DNA from: Lamellibrachia satsuma
Lineage: Eukaryota; Annelida; Polychaeta; Sabellida; Siboglinidae
Reading direction: 5' to 3'
DNA: 64,000 nucleotides
Assembly: GCA_033239005.1 (NCBI GenBank)
Contig: BSQZ01000039.1
Span: forward strand, 5,283,816-5,347,815
A model generated the notes under the pieces. It was not told the origin of the DNA. It saw only the letters and a list, made by a program, of their open reading frames with translations, and made no database searches. Position 1 is the first letter of the stretch. The number at the start of each line of letters is the position of its first letter. This document shows positions 30,133-43,335 of the stretch, one piece after another. A program made the position numbers and the translations under genes.

Positions 30133-31540
30133 CATGAACATGTCTAAGTATAAATATGTGTTTGTCTCTGGTACACGTAGTATATTCTTCCTAAGAAACA
30201 CTGGAAACACCTATTGTTTTTGTAACTTCTATCTACCTACGTGTAGTATAGCTAATACACAATGTGTGAATGTTCAAAGACACCACAGTGACCGGCTAGA
30301 TAATAAGTGTAACGGCTCTTGTGATTCTAATATGCGATCTGTGTTTTTACTGCAGACGTATGATGTATTGCCTCATTTTGCTGCGTCTGCCAGCGGATGT
30401 CTAAAGACGAGCTAAGTTTTTGTAAGATGCTCGTCCATCTTGTGCAAACCCTGCTGCAGAATACCTAAGAGTACATCGTGTCCAGTTCATTTGTAAACTA
30501 CTTATGTGTATCATTTATTATTTATTCATTTTATTCATCAACGTTCAAGGACTGTACTGTGTAGTAGTATCCATGTATTATCCAGGTGGAATTTTGCCTA
30601 CTAAGGTGTACTCTACACACAACGAAGTCTACGACTAACATACGGTTGACATTTTCAAGGTTCAGTGCCTTCCTGACTTTTTGTTTGTCTGGCTGAATCT
30701 TTTGTATGATTTACAGCCGCTTTGCGCTCCTCCTTACGCGTCCTCGGATTTATCATCCGCATGGCTTATTCGCCCTTGCGTTGGTAAAAACGATTTTCTG
30801 ATGGTGTAAATGCCACAGGTGTCTATGTGTGTAAAAACAGAGTTTGCAAGAGTTTACTGCACACTTTTGGACTCTCCACAAACCAATAGTTACTGGTCCA
30901 CATAATCACCCAGAGTGCTACTTTGATGATGGTGACACCATCGTGTTAATGTATTGCGTGTAACAATAAGCCGACTAGTCAAAGTGGAAGATCTATTGTG
31001 GCCAAATGAAGATGTAGCCTCACGCACGTCTAGTATCTGGTCAGTCATTCAAGGTGTCGGATTTGTAGGTTACTTATGGATGTTTGTCAAAAATCAACTG
31101 ACGCAGATCCTATTGATTGCTATAGAGAGTCACTGATCAGTGACATAACGTCTTCCTCCAGACCATACCCAACCATTTCCCAAAAGAGACGAATTGTCTA
31201 AACGCTGTCCGTGGGGAGACACACACGAACATCGGATGTGCCAGTATGGCAATGCACGAACAGTATATTATTTATCAATGTGGCCCTGTGTATGTATATT
31301 ATGGTACGCCTTTCAATGTATGCTGAGTTGGCTGATGTCGATTAGTATTATTACATAACAATGCATTCACGCCTTTTGGTGACCGTTATAAAGACATGAG
31401 AATCCTGCAAGTTTCCAGATATATTAGCCACGAACACTAGTAATTATATTAGCGATTCGTCCAGCATAATTTTTGAACACTTTTCACTTTGCATTCAACG
31501 CCAATGTTCTGTGATGAAAACAACAGAGTCAAACATAACT
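30133..31540. other. Unassigned intergenic sequence
   Basis: No gene is supported. The short open frames have no motif or coding bias. Confidence 0.4.
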
Positions 31541-33524
31541 GCCGTACGCAAACAATACGGGCAGACATTGGATATAGTAGGTCGCACTGAAGAAAAGGCG
31601 CTGCAAGAGACGTAAACAAACAAGACGGGCAGACATTGGATATAGTAGGTCACACTGAAGACAAAGTGCTGCAAGAGACGTAAACAAACAAGACGGGCAG
31701 ACATTGGATATAGTAGGTCACACTGAAGACAAAGTGCTGCAAGAGACGTAAACAAACAAGACGGGCAGACATTGGATATAGTAGGTCGCGCTGAAGACAA
31801 AGTGCTGCAAGAGACGTAAACAAACAAGACGGGCAGACATTGGATATAGTAGGTCGCGCTGAAGACAAAGTGCTGCAAGAGACGTAAACAAACAAGACGG
31901 GCAGACATTGGATATAGTAGGTCACACTGAAGACAAAGTGCTGCAAGAGACGTAAACAAACAAGACGGGCAGACATTGGATATAGTAGGTCACACTGAAG
32001 ACAAAGTGCTGCAAGAGACGTAAACAAACAAGACGGGCAGACATTGGATATAGTAGGTCACACTGAAGACAAAGTGCTGCAAGAGACGTAAACAAACAAG
32101 ACGGGCAGACGTTGGATATAGTAGGTCACACTGAAGACAAAGTGCTGCAAGAGACGTAAACAAACAAGACGGGCAGACGTTGGATATAGTAGGTCACACT
32201 GAAGACAAAGTGCTGCAAGAGACGTAAACAAACAAGACGGGCAGACGTTGGATATAGTAGGTCACACTGAAGACAAGGTGCTGCAAGAGACGTAAACAAA
32301 CAAGACGGGCAGACGTTGAATATAGTAGGTAACACTGAAGACAAAGTGCTGCAAGAGACGTAAACAAACAAGACGGGCAGACATTGGATATAGTAGGTCA
32401 CACTAAAGACAAGGTGATGCAAGAGACGTAAACAAACAAGACGGGCAGACGTTGGATATAGTAGGTCGCACTGAAGAAAAGGCGCTGCAAGAGACGTAAA
32501 CAAACAAGACGGGCAGACATTGGATATAGTAGGTCACACTGAAGACAAAGTGCTGCAAGAGACGTAAACAAACAAGACGGGCAGACATTGGATATAGTAG
32601 GTCACACTGAAGACAAAGTGCTGCAAGAGACGTAAACAAACAAGACGGGCAGACATTGGATATAGTAGGTCACACTGAAGACAAAGTGCTGCAAGAGACG
32701 TAAACAAACAAGACGGGCAGACATTGGATATAGTAGGTCACACTGAAGACAAAGTGCTGCAAGAGACGTAAACAAACAAGACGGGCAGACGTTGGATATA
32801 GTAGGTCACACTGAAGACAAAGTGCTGCAAGAGACGTAAACAAACAAGACGGGCAGACGTTGGATATAGTAGGTCACACTGAAGACAAAGTGCTGCAAGA
32901 GACGTAAACAAACAAGACGGGCAGACGTTGGATATAGTAGGTCACACTGAAGACAAGGTGCTGCAAGAGACGTAAACAAACAAGACGGGCAGACGTTGAA
33001 TATAGTAGGTAACACTGAAGACAAAGTGCTGCAAGAGACGTAAACAAACAAGACGGGCAGACGTTGGATATAGTAGGTCACACTAAAGACAAGGTGCTGC
33101 AAGAGACGTAAACAAACAAGACGGGCAGACGTTGAATATAGTAGGTCACACTGAAGACAAAGTGCTGCAAGAGACGTAAACAAACAAGACGGGCAGACAT
33201 TGGATATAGTAGGTCACACTGAAGACAAAGTGCTGCAAGAGACGTAAACAAACAAGACGGGCAGACATTGGATATAGTAGGTCGCGCTGAAGACAAAGTG
33301 CTGCAAGAGACGTAAATAAACAAGACGAGCAGACATTGGATATAGTAGGTCGCGCTGAAGACAAGGTGCTGCAAGAGACGTAAACAAACAAGACGGGCAG
33401 ACATTGGATATAGTAGGTCAGACTGAAGACAATGTGCTGCAAGAGACGTAAACAAACAAGACGGGCAGACATTGAATATAGTAGGTAACACTGAAGACAA
33501 AGTGCTGCAAGAGACGTAAACAAC
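31541..33524. repeat. 68-bp satellite array, about 29 copies, with higher-order repeats
   Basis: Head-to-tail 68-bp units (gtaaacaaacaagacgggca then gacattggatatagtaggtc then acactgaagacaaagtgctg then caagagac). Variants at cattgg or cgttgg, cacac or cgcgc or cgcac, aagtg or aggtg, and gtaac mark individual units. A series of variants at about 32107-32500 recurs at about 32787-33180, offset by exactly 680 bp (ten units). Minus-strand ORFs through the array are artefacts of the stop-free unit. Confidence 0.96.
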
Positions 33525-33587
33525 AGACACGAAAAAGTGCCAGTGCGAGCAACAGTGGTAGCTTGAAGCTGCATACAACCTGTGATT

Positions 33588-33665
33588 GTGGCGCAGTAGC
33601 TCAGTGGTGGAGTACGGACATTGAAATCATGTTTCTGCTGTTCCAAGTTTACGCATTTTCATTCA
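33588..33665 (+). repeat. Possible tRNA-derived SINE head
   Basis: The sequence ggcgcagtagctcagtggtg contains a good RNA polymerase III A-box (TAGCTCAGTGG), and the following bases could form a tRNA-like arm. No matching B-box was found at the expected distance, so it is not a functional tRNA gene and may be only a truncated SINE head. Confidence 0.35.
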
Positions 33666-34452
33666 ATTCCAATATTTAGTTCACAGTTTAAACCAATGAA
33701 TACCACACAATAACGGCGGAGTTCGCGCAGTGATTCCAACGTCCGAAAAAAGTGTCTTCGGACTAAACCCGGGCGGAAATATACTCGATCTAGTTCGCTA
33801 TTCAGTGTTTGGGTATCCTCGAGGTTCTTCGTTGAGCGGTGCTAATTCTCAGTATAAAGTTAAATTATTTATCAATGGTATATTTTTATATATGACATAT
33901 AAACCAACTTGTTGTAAAAAAAGACGCTATGTGCACGACGCCAGCACGGCAATGTCGTGATTCTTCAGCGACATGCCTAACCGTTGGTGTGCTAAGAAGT
34001 TCGTTGTGTTAGACATGCTAATGGAGACCACCTACGTTCCAAAACCCCTTTATATGGTAAAATTTCTCATATGTCCCATTTCACCCCTTTACCGGGGTCG
34101 CAGGGATACCCTTTCTACTTAGTCTTCGCCAGTTTGATCTGCTTTCTGCTTTACGTAGAGGGGTCGGAACGTTTAGACACTGTACTTCAAACGGCCCTGT
34201 CTTGTTTTGCCCTAGAGGGTACCTTATCGGATGATTTTTTAGTTGCATGGTGTTGTGTCGGGCGGTTTGGTTAAACCATGTCAGCTTTGACAACAAGGGC
34301 TCTTGATTTCCAGCAAGGGAATCCACTGGCTGTCTCACACACATTCGTTGGTTTTGTGTTCGGTATAAGAAATGCAGAGGAATCTCCTGGAACACTTATG
34401 TTGACAAACAACCACAATTAAACACGTCTTGGCAGGGGAGAAAACCTGCCCG
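33666..34452. other. Unassigned intergenic sequence
   Basis: No exon or RNA gene is recognised between the 68-bp array and the (CGGG)n tract. Confidence 0.4.
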
Positions 34453-34805
34453 CGGGCGGGCGGGCGGGCGGGCGGGCGGGCGGGCGGGCGGGCGGGCGGG
34501 CGGGCGGGCGGGCGGGCGGGCGGGCGGGCGGGCGGGCGGGCGGGCGGGCGGGCGGGCGGGCGGGCGGGCGGGCGGGCGGGCGGGCGGGCGGGCGGGCGGG
34601 CGGGCGGGCGGGCGGGCGGGCGGGCGGGCGGGCGGGCGGGCGGGCGGGCGGGCGGGCGGGCGGGCGGGCGGGCGGGCGGGCGGGCGGGCGGGCGGGCGGG
34701 CGGGCGGGCGGGCGGGCGGGCGGGCGGGCGGGCGGGCGGGCGGGCGGGCGGGCGGGCGGGCGGGCGGGCGGGCGGGCGGGCGGGCGGGCGGGCGGGCGGG
34801 CGGGC
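34453..34805. repeat. (CGGG)n tetranucleotide tract, about 88 copies
   Basis: A 353-bp perfect run of CGGG with no interruption. The + strand presents G-triplets separated by single cytosines throughout, the arrangement expected to form very stable G-quadruplexes. Spurious Gly-Gly-Arg-Ala and Pro-Pro-Ala-Arg ORFs cover it. Confidence 0.98.
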
Positions 34806-35429
34806 AGGGTGCTTTTCAGAATATTAAAAATTAAACATTTGCAAGACAGTATTAACAAACACTAACATTATCGCCAGTGGGAAGGTAAATAGTACTGGTA
34901 ATCCACCCCCAGTTGAGTTACGTCGCGTCGTTACGTGTATGCATCCCAGTCGATGTCAGTCGGTGTTTGTCGGCCGAGTGCATACACGTTGCAACTCGAC
35001 GAAGCTCGGCTCGCAACGACAAACGTAAGGCTGGTTGAATCCCTCTGGGTCGGTAAGTGTATGCTGGGCTTTACACGTGGCAACTACGACCTATTTCAGC
35101 TTTCAACACGCGATTGACATTCCTTTGTCGGCGCCGTTTAACGTCTAGTCTCGGTATAGTCTTTCGTGAAAACTGCTTCATCAACGATGGAACGTTAACT
35201 CACGTAATAGAAATGCGTCTGGAAATTCTGGGAATTGTGTGGCTGTGGCATTTGGGTTATATGCGTCTTAAAAACTGGAGAGAGAAGGGGTCAAAACGGA
35301 AGCGTTGACCGACATATAAAGTCTTCTTCCAGTAGCCCGTCATTTGATTACGTACGCTTTAGTCCGTGATTTACAGCCGGAATGAAGTATAGAATGTATG
35401 TTGACTAATATACGCGGTAGCGTTCAAAT
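34806..35429. other. Unassigned intergenic sequence
   Basis: Moderately GC-rich around 34910-35140, with several CpG, but no exon or RNA gene is recognised. Confidence 0.35.
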
Positions 35430-35575
35430 GTTGGTAGGAGTGGCAATTGTCTAATATGATCATTGAGGTCGAAATGTTGGTAGGAGTGGCAATTGTCTAA
35501 TAGGATCATTGAGGTTGAAATGTTGGTAGTAGTGGCAATTGTCTAATAGGATCATTGATGTCGAAATGTTGGTAA
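35430..35575 (+). repeat. 46-bp tandem repeat, 3 copies
   Basis: Copies start at 35430, 35476 and 35522 with gttggtag and contain gtggcaattgtctaata. A degenerate relative continues to about 35655. Confidence 0.88.
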
Positions 35576-36916
35576 GAAAGAGTGAGGTCACAACCGTAAT
35601 AAAATGTATGTTGTCTAATAGACTTACTGACGTTCAAGCGTTGGTAGGAGAGTCTAAAGTCATAACTCTCTCGTGATTAATCGCTAAACTTTGTGTCTAC
35701 TTAGAGTGACACACACAATCACTAAAACACGCTCAACCGTATGCAACGAGGGATACCGACTGTTTCAATGCTTTCAAAGTAATGTTTTCACAGACATGTC
35801 CCCATTGCAACCACAATGAAGTGCGCGTGCTTTTTAACCCAACAATTTTTTTTCAGAACACTGTAACGCAGTTGACGTATGGCTACGTATATGTTTTTGC
35901 CACTAGCGCAAACGAAGGTACTTGCCAACAGTTTGTCGGAATTTTCTGCGGTCACACACATCAGCACATGATGCAATGAGATACATAAAAGTAACTTTTC
36001 ACAAAATTCGTTTTATGAAAAATTCGTTTTAAATTGCGCAGGTTTCCGTTTGAAATTGTTCAATGCATGCGTCTTCATATGAATTCCTTCACCGATTACT
36101 ATGCAAATCATGAGCACACATGCGAACGCATTTACGCAATGCAAAGCCACCTGGCGATGCGTTTATGTAATGTAACACTGTCGTCTAAATTGTGCAATCA
36201 TTAATGCACTGAGAAGGGGCCGACTCGAAGTCTCACGCACGCAAACGGGGTCGGATGGCTAGACTTTGGACTCGGCAAACTGTTCTGCCAGCCCCCCGTT
36301 AAACAGTCGAACACTGCATTTGACTCCAGACAACAGTAATGACGCATCGTATCAGAATCATAAATCACTGGTTGCTATGTGGCATTTTAGTGACGTACCG
36401 GGTTGTTTGCCAAAGAATGCACATGAACAGACACTGTTGGTTTGAATGTAGACCGGTGTAACAGTAGGCAAGAGGTTAGCGTTTCACTTCCAGGTAAATG
36501 CGAGTGTCCACGTCTCTGAAAACGTGCTTTTTCGAGGCTATTTGTGAGCGACCTTGTGAAAATGCAATAGACACGTGCAACAAACACCTTTTACATGTAT
36601 ATAATCACTATTATAGGTGCATAACTTGAGTTTCTTGACAATAATCATGTATAAATAAAATGTTATGCCGTTTTTATGATACGAACGGCAATAACCCTAG
36701 ATGCCACCAGCGCAGTAGATTTATGCCGTTATCCATGGACATTATTTGACGATAACCTTACTCATAATCAATTATTTGGAGCAGATGGTATGTCGCCGAA
36801 AACATGTATAGTTACACGAATGCGTGTGAGATTGTCGGTTTTAAATCTAATGTTATTAGCTCCTACCTGGGTGTTCGAGTGTGCCTGCCCTTTCCCCCGT
36901 ACACGCATTGCCCATC
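35576..36916. other. Unassigned intergenic sequence
   Basis: No supported gene, RNA or mobile element. Confidence 0.4.
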
Positions 36917-37166
<250 letters not shown>

Positions 37167-37434
37167 CAACACACAACATTGTCCGCATTTTATCCATTCT
37201 TCCTCTTCCGTACTAATTTCACATTTGATGTCTCCGAGTATGTGACATGCAGCACGAAACAGTCTCTCTTGAGTAGGTAACAATGTTCTACTGTTATCGC
37301 ACAAGGTAGTAAAATTGATCAGTGGTGATTAATTGTAACATAATGATTGCAACGCTGCACTAAAGTTGAGCATATAATTTAAGTGTGTGACATAAAACAT
37401 CCCCATTGGAGTGAAATATGAGAAGTAGCTGATA

Positions 37435-37495
37435 CATCCTGTTATTTATCCTGTTATTCATCCTGTTATACATCCTGTTATTCATCCTGTTATTC
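37435..37495 (+). repeat. 12-bp tandem repeat, 5 copies
   Basis: The unit atcctgttattc is repeated five times with small changes (attt, atac). Confidence 0.9.
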
Positions 37496-40400
37496 TCACA
37501 AAAAGGGGCGTAAAATGAACTAAACAGATCGACAAGCAAATACAAAATGAAGAAAAAACAAATGTACAATAGTAGTCATTAGTCATATTTTAGGGGCGGC
37601 TCCGCGTTGGCTTCCATAGAACGTCATGTGGCAATTTCTTAGAAAGGTTTGGTAAAACCAGCCGTCATATTTAACGTACCTTTAATCACTGGTCGCATTA
37701 AGATGATAATCAACTAACACAGTTATTTACTACTTTTTTGGCAATGAAACATCATGCACGTTACAACTGATGCAAATTCAGCATATGCATATTATGTAAA
37801 AAATGCTCAATTGTTAATAATTAATAATAATAATTAACATATACAATAGAACATATGCTATTTGCAGCACTTCGCAATTGTCTGTGACATCTAGTGGAGT
37901 AGCACAGATAGCTAGTGGAGTAGCACAGATAATCAGAGAAGCCGCTTCCGATTATTTTGTTACTCCATAATTCGTCGAGGACGACAATGAGAGCACTGCA
38001 GATCATTAATGTTTAATTTGATATTTATTGCATACTAATTGATTTTAGCAAATTCGATGTTGGTGACTATGTTTTCTATCACCGCAGTCGGTGGTCAGTC
38101 GGTTATTTAGGGTGTATCCGCTGTTCTATTTATTAACACCACTCCTGACATTGTATAAGTACAATATCGTTACCGTTGTTGCTGCCGGAAGAGTGGGTGA
38201 GTGCGCCGTCCAGAATGGCGATGGGGATCCGCGAAACAAATAAAGTTGGGGCTCGCGAAACTGTTGCGGAGGAATGTGACGAACAACATGTTTCAAACAT
38301 TTCTGGTTATTTTACGGCATAGGCGCGAATAGCACCATATCAGCACATAGTTGAGGTGTAGTGACAGTGTTAAACTTACACGCCGGTAGCAACAACAAAA
38401 ATAAAGAATAGAGTCATTAAAAACGTTCTGACGTGTACCCCGAAGTTTTGTTGACAAACGCAGAGCAAACTGCCTGCGTGCGTAATAATTATTGTAAACA
38501 TAGAAATCGACGTTCAAGTGATTATTTAAAGATCAACTCAGTTTGTGGTGATAACGAATTGTGATTAACCAAGGTAGGTGCTACCACCAAATGCTTTTCC
38601 AACAGCTAATAGTGAAGATGTTCATTTAGTTGGAAGATAATCCAATAATGGAAATGTTCTTATTACTTTCCTATTTTACTCATTTATTTCAACGTTTCAG
38701 CTATTTGTGAACAAAGGCGGAGTGGATGATACCGGCTCAACCGCTTGTATCTGCATTAAATTTCCGGTGAAGTCAAAATCGTTTAAATAAGTTAGTAAAA
38801 TAGTTGTGTCTTATGAATATTTCATTAATAGCATTGCAGTGGCCTAATGTTTGACATATGGTTCATGATTCAAACATAAAACATCGTACAATTCAATCGG
38901 ATGCGAGATGATGTGATGCGATAGGTTGCTCATAAAAACGGACTAACAACCTAGTGAAAATTAATATTCGTACAGGTATCATTCGTCAACGGCAGGCATT
39001 GTGTAGGTGAAATAAATACGCCGTGGGCTGTTTAGTGCCACGCCTAGCCATTTGTCATTCGAAGACTGCGTCAGAACTGATTTTTGTTTCTCGTGAGAAA
39101 ACTTTCCAGACAGATGGATGAGTCTAGCTGACCCATAAAAAGGTGAAGTGTATGATGAAATAAAAACGGAACTCAGATAGTTATCTTAAGACAAATTAGT
39201 TGCGGCGTACGACTTCACACGACATATACTGAGAAGATGTGAATGAGGTTAATATATAACAATTCAATGTTACATTAACACGGACTGGAGGAATAATAAT
39301 ACCCGAGTTCAGAGGAACAACAAATCAGAACCATTAATCATGATATAATGAACAGAGAAGCAACATTCATCACCAGCGCGAGAGACCGCCGAGGATTTAG
39401 GGTGGAAATGCAATTTCGAGAGACAAAAACACGTTTTGAGATTTGTGCGGAAAATAGCTATAGCTACGCATGTTTATAACGTGATGAGGAGTTCGTTCCA
39501 GATTGTTGGGGCATGAGCTTGTTCTTCAAGAGCACCATTCTAATACCTTGGTACGGACACACTTGTCAATGCTTACACGGCAAATCCGATGTTGCAGAAC
39601 ATTGAACTAAGGTTTATGGTTGACTTAAGATGTACTGACGACTTCTAAAACCCTAATCACTCTTCACGTAGTCCGGCTAGTCCAATCTATGGCGAAATTC
39701 AGCTGTGCACGGTAACAAACAATACCGTAACTTTGCAAACAGACGATCGATGGCTATGTCGTCAACGTTTAAACATTCATTCTGACATGCGAGACCTTCG
39801 TTCACACATTAGTGTATCCTGTCTGGCACATACGCCACGGGTTGCCGTGCGAGCTCGCGAGCTCTGAAAACCAGAACGGCATTTATTACAGAGAGACAAC
39901 ACAAATGACAAAAAACCATTTTGCATTTATGTGTTTTCAATCATTTTGAGGTGCTTTGCTTTGAAGATTTATTGCAGGCCTCATGTAGAGCACCCATCCA
40001 AGATATCCTACTGTTTAATGGTAACTGCCATACGCATCAAAGCCATTTCTACCAACTTCTCTCCACAGTATCCAACACCGTACGGCTGTATATCAACATT
40101 AGTACGAGTAGGCATACAGACAAGCACGCACGCAAAGCGTGCATCGTCTCACATGCAAGTATTGTTATTGTCAACTGTTGTTGTTGATCAAGTAGTTGTC
40201 ATAAATATGTTGGTGTTGGTAGGCCCCTACTACATAAAATAAATAAAAGAACATAATAGGTTCGGCTGCCAAGCTTAGGGATGGTTGATTTCTGACAGTG
40301 CTATTTGCACTCCGCTCAACTGTCACCACCTAGTCCACATAGCTCGTATAACAACAGCTTCCCAGTCGAAATTACAAGTTTTGAAATAGTGCCACATCAC

Positions 40401-40616
40401 TGATGAAATAAGATATCCAATAAGTTAGTCATGTTATTGTGAACGTGATCCCAAACAATTGGTGTTACTAAATCAAACGACAGTTTACTAGTACTAATTA
40501 TTTCACAGGGACGTCTGGATTTTGTTTATATAATTACACATGGCACCCGCAACTCTAGGTAATAAAATGGTTTAAATCCGATGATTTATGAAGCATGAAC
40601 ATGAACACATGCATGC
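37496..40616. other. Long AT-rich intergenic sequence
   Basis: More than 3 kb with no recognisable exon, mobile element or array. A 21-bp duplication (gtggagtagcacagata) occurs at about 37892-37930. Confidence 0.45.
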
Positions 40617-40700
40617 ACAACGCACGCACACACACACACGCACACGCACACGCACACGCACACGCACCCGCACCCGCACCCGCACACGCACACGCACACG

Positions 40701-40743
<43 letters not shown>

Positions 40744-40805
40744 GCACACACACACACACTCGCACGCACGCACGCACAGACACGCACGCACGCGCGCGCG
40801 CGCCC
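40617..40805 (+). repeat. (CA)n/(CG)n compound microsatellite
   Basis: Blocks of (CACG), (CACCCG), (CA)n and (GCAC), ending in gcgcgcgcgcgcccg. Alternating purine-pyrimidine throughout. Confidence 0.97.
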
Positions 40806-41585
40806 GTTGCTACATGTGACCACTGTCTTAGGATGAAAATCAAATAAGCAATAAACATCAGTTGAACGAAACCTGCCTGAATCAAAACGTCGGCCAGGAG
40901 CTCCCGTCCTCTATGACGTGTCACATGTCAGAGGTCATGTGACACCACCACCTCTCAGTGAGTCGGTTAAAACATTGGGAAAGTGCACAACAAGTACAAG
41001 TTTCTTGAGCTGTAATCACCCTGTTAAATATCACTTTCCAAGAATTCGGGGCGTCAGTCCGTTCAAAGAACAGTAAAATTCTACATCGCTGCAGAACGCA
41101 GTTTAACTCACTGTATATCCATCGTAACTTTAAAAGATAAAACTCAAACGTATATGCTCCACTAGCTATGACCAGCTACACGACATGTGTCACACACACC
41201 CCAGTAAGTTAAGATGTTCATATCATATTACATACTTCTGGATTGATTGCTAGAATAAATACCCATTCTCACACTAATCAGTTACTCGTAAGGAACTACA
41301 AATGTCAGGTACTCAGAAGGTGTAAAGTTTTAACTGCAATGCCTGAGTTGAGTACTCCACTGCTAAAATAGCAATATATACACTGTGAACATGTTTTGGT
41401 ATGCTAAATCCACGCTGTTCGAAAGAACGATGGAGTGTATGTTACATAAATGGAGAGCTGACTTTCAGCACCATATATATCCATTTTTATATCAATGAAG
41501 TAGGGCAAAACTTCTACTAAAGTATTATAAAATTGTTTTATCCGAACGTGAATACAATAATGAACTACAACACTCGAAAGAAGTT
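40806..41585. other. Unassigned intergenic sequence
   Basis: No supported feature. Confidence 0.4.
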
Positions 41586-41710
41586 CACTTTAGTCCACAC
41601 GGACGCCATCTTGATGGTAAGCTACCACTTTAGTCCACACGGACGCCATCTTGACGGTAAGCTACCACTTTAGTCCACACGGACGCCACCTTGACGGTAA
41701 GCTACCACTT
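41586..41710 (+). repeat. 40-bp tandem repeat, 3 copies
   Basis: Copies begin with cactttagtccacacggacg at 41586, 41626 and 41666. They are nearly identical (ttgatgg or ttgacgg; catc or cacc). Confidence 0.92.
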
Positions 41711-42175
41711 CACACGCATCAGTGTCCCCGTTGACTATAATTGGAAAATACTGGTTTTGAATTAAACACACGATGGATTTGATTTGGCACCTGTGCTTTT
41801 AGTCTGGTAATACGTATGAATATGATTGCTAAACTTAATGTATGGCATGTATTTATTACTCAATGAAACTGCAAAAGTAGATCTGTATGGTTTTGAAAGT
41901 CAGCTCTTCAAATAATGACGAGGGAGTGGATGTTTTGGGTAGTGTTTTTTTCATGTGTTTTAAAAGTCTAAATAATGCAGTGATGTCGGACCATGCGAAT
42001 TCCCAGTGGAATGAAGTGCCTGTGTTGTCATTACAACAGCTCGGTTAAGAGATGAATGACCAGTGCTCCTCTTGCACGGTGACTGCAAGCCGACATGCAC
42101 AGACACGAGAGCACATATTATGGTGCTCACCCGCACCATACTCCAGTTAAGGATTCTAGTGACACTAGAACTCCT

Positions 42176-42400
42176 GTCAGCGTGGCAAGAGATCAACTCC
42201 ATTCTGTTCTTGTACTGTTCCGTTTTTATGACATCCTTCAAGCGGGTGTTGTTGTCCTTCAGGTGACTTCTGATGTTGTTGATCCACCATAATCTGAACC
42301 TTCCTCTCGGTCTCCCTCGCGTCACTTTCATTCTCAGTGCTACTTTTATAGCATATTCGTCTTCTCTTCTCATCTAATGACCATACCATATTAACAGCTT
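42176..42400 (-). mobile_element. LINE ORF C-terminal fragment
   Basis: The minus strand reads REDEYAIKVALRMKV and then TRGRPRGRFRLWWINNIR, followed by SHLKDNNTRLKDVI. This is the basic GRPR-x-R-x-WW tail that follows reverse transcriptase in several LINE clades. The wording differs from the other LINE tails in this window, so it is a separate family. It is only about 75 codons long with a stop at its upstream edge, and inactive. Confidence 0.75.
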
Positions 42401-42596
42401 AAGGTAAATATACTATGGTATATTTTTGCATAGCGTAGTACCCGTTCCTTGGGACCGCTCAAAGCACGTTAGAGTTCAACTCTGGCAGGCCGTTCCCTTC
42501 CACGCCAACACGACTTATCTGCGATGCATTCAGCCACGCTTCCATTATTGCGCAGTAGTATTCATTCATATATCTACTTCTGGCTATGGTCAAGTG

Positions 42597-42633
42597 ATAG
42601 AGATAGAAGAGAGGGAAGAGAGAGTAGAGAGAG

Positions 42634-42671
<38 letters not shown>

Positions 42672-43076
42672 CGCAGAGGAAGAACATAAATAGAGAAGAG
42701 ACAGGAGGGAGAAAAGATAGAAACAAGAAGAGAGAAGAGCGACACAAGCGAGAGACGGAGAGAGAGAGAGAGAGAGAAGAGATAAAAGAGAGAAGAGAGA
42801 AAGAGAGAGAAGAGATAAGATAGAGAAGAGAGAGAGAAGAGATAAGAGAGAGAAGAGAGAGAGAGAGAAAAAAAAGAGATAAGAGACAGAAGAGAGAGAG
42901 AGAAGAGATAAGAGAGAGAAGAGAGAGAGAGAGAAGAAATAAGAGAGAGAAGAGAGAGGGAGAAAATATAAGAGACAGAAGAGAGAGAGAAGAGATAAGA
43001 GAGAGAAGAGAGAGAGAAGAGATAAGAGAGAGAAGAGAGAGGGAGAAGAGAGAGAGGATATAGAAAGAAACAGAGA

Positions 43077-43114
<38 letters not shown>

Positions 43115-43248
43115 AGAGGGAGAAGAGAGAGAGGATATAGAAAGAAACAGAGACCTACAGAGAAGAGAGAGAGAAGAGATAAGAGAGAGAGGATATAGAA
43201 AGAAACAGAGACCAAGAGAGAGAGAGAGAGAGGGGGGGAGGGGGGCAG
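42597..43248. repeat. (GA)n polypurine tract, about 650 bp
   Basis: The + strand is almost entirely purine, with rare T or C. Short GA runs alternate with gataagag, gaagag and a longer block (agaggatatagaaagaaaca then gagacc) that recurs near 43055, 43133 and 43190. It ends in ggggggaggggggc. The minus-strand Ser-Leu ORFs are artefacts. Confidence 0.97.
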
Positions 43249-43335
43249 AGGTTTGAATCATACAGGTGCCGTTTGAAAAACTGTGCCGTTTCCGTCACCC
43301 TTCGTTGCCCCAGTTCATGTTTTTTTTATAAATCG
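43247..43335 (+). repeat. Truncated tRNA-derived SINE
   Basis: Begins at a B-box-like ggtttgaatca and continues gtgccgtttgaaaaactg, a layout resembling the SINE copies at 48361 and 56150 (B-box, then ccgtttcgaag). The 5' half with the A-box is replaced by the GA tract. Confidence 0.4.

Noticed and set aside
27110..33524. CRISPR-like direct repeats
   Set aside because: Units are directly adjacent with no unique spacers, and the window is eukaryotic.
31495..33646. Minus-strand ORFs of 125-166 codons resembling membrane proteins
   Set aside because: They are produced by the 68-bp satellite. The hydrophobic look comes from the base composition of the unit.
33588..33665. A functional tRNA gene
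   Set aside because: Only an A-box is present; no B-box, anticodon arm or acceptor stem could be folded.
34418..34858. Pro-Pro-Ala-Arg and Gly-Gly-Arg-Ala ORFs
   Set aside because: Both are translations of the (CGGG)n tetranucleotide.
42574..43261. Ser/Leu-rich ORFs of about 220 codons on the minus strand
   Set aside because: They are translations of the (GA)n polypurine tract.
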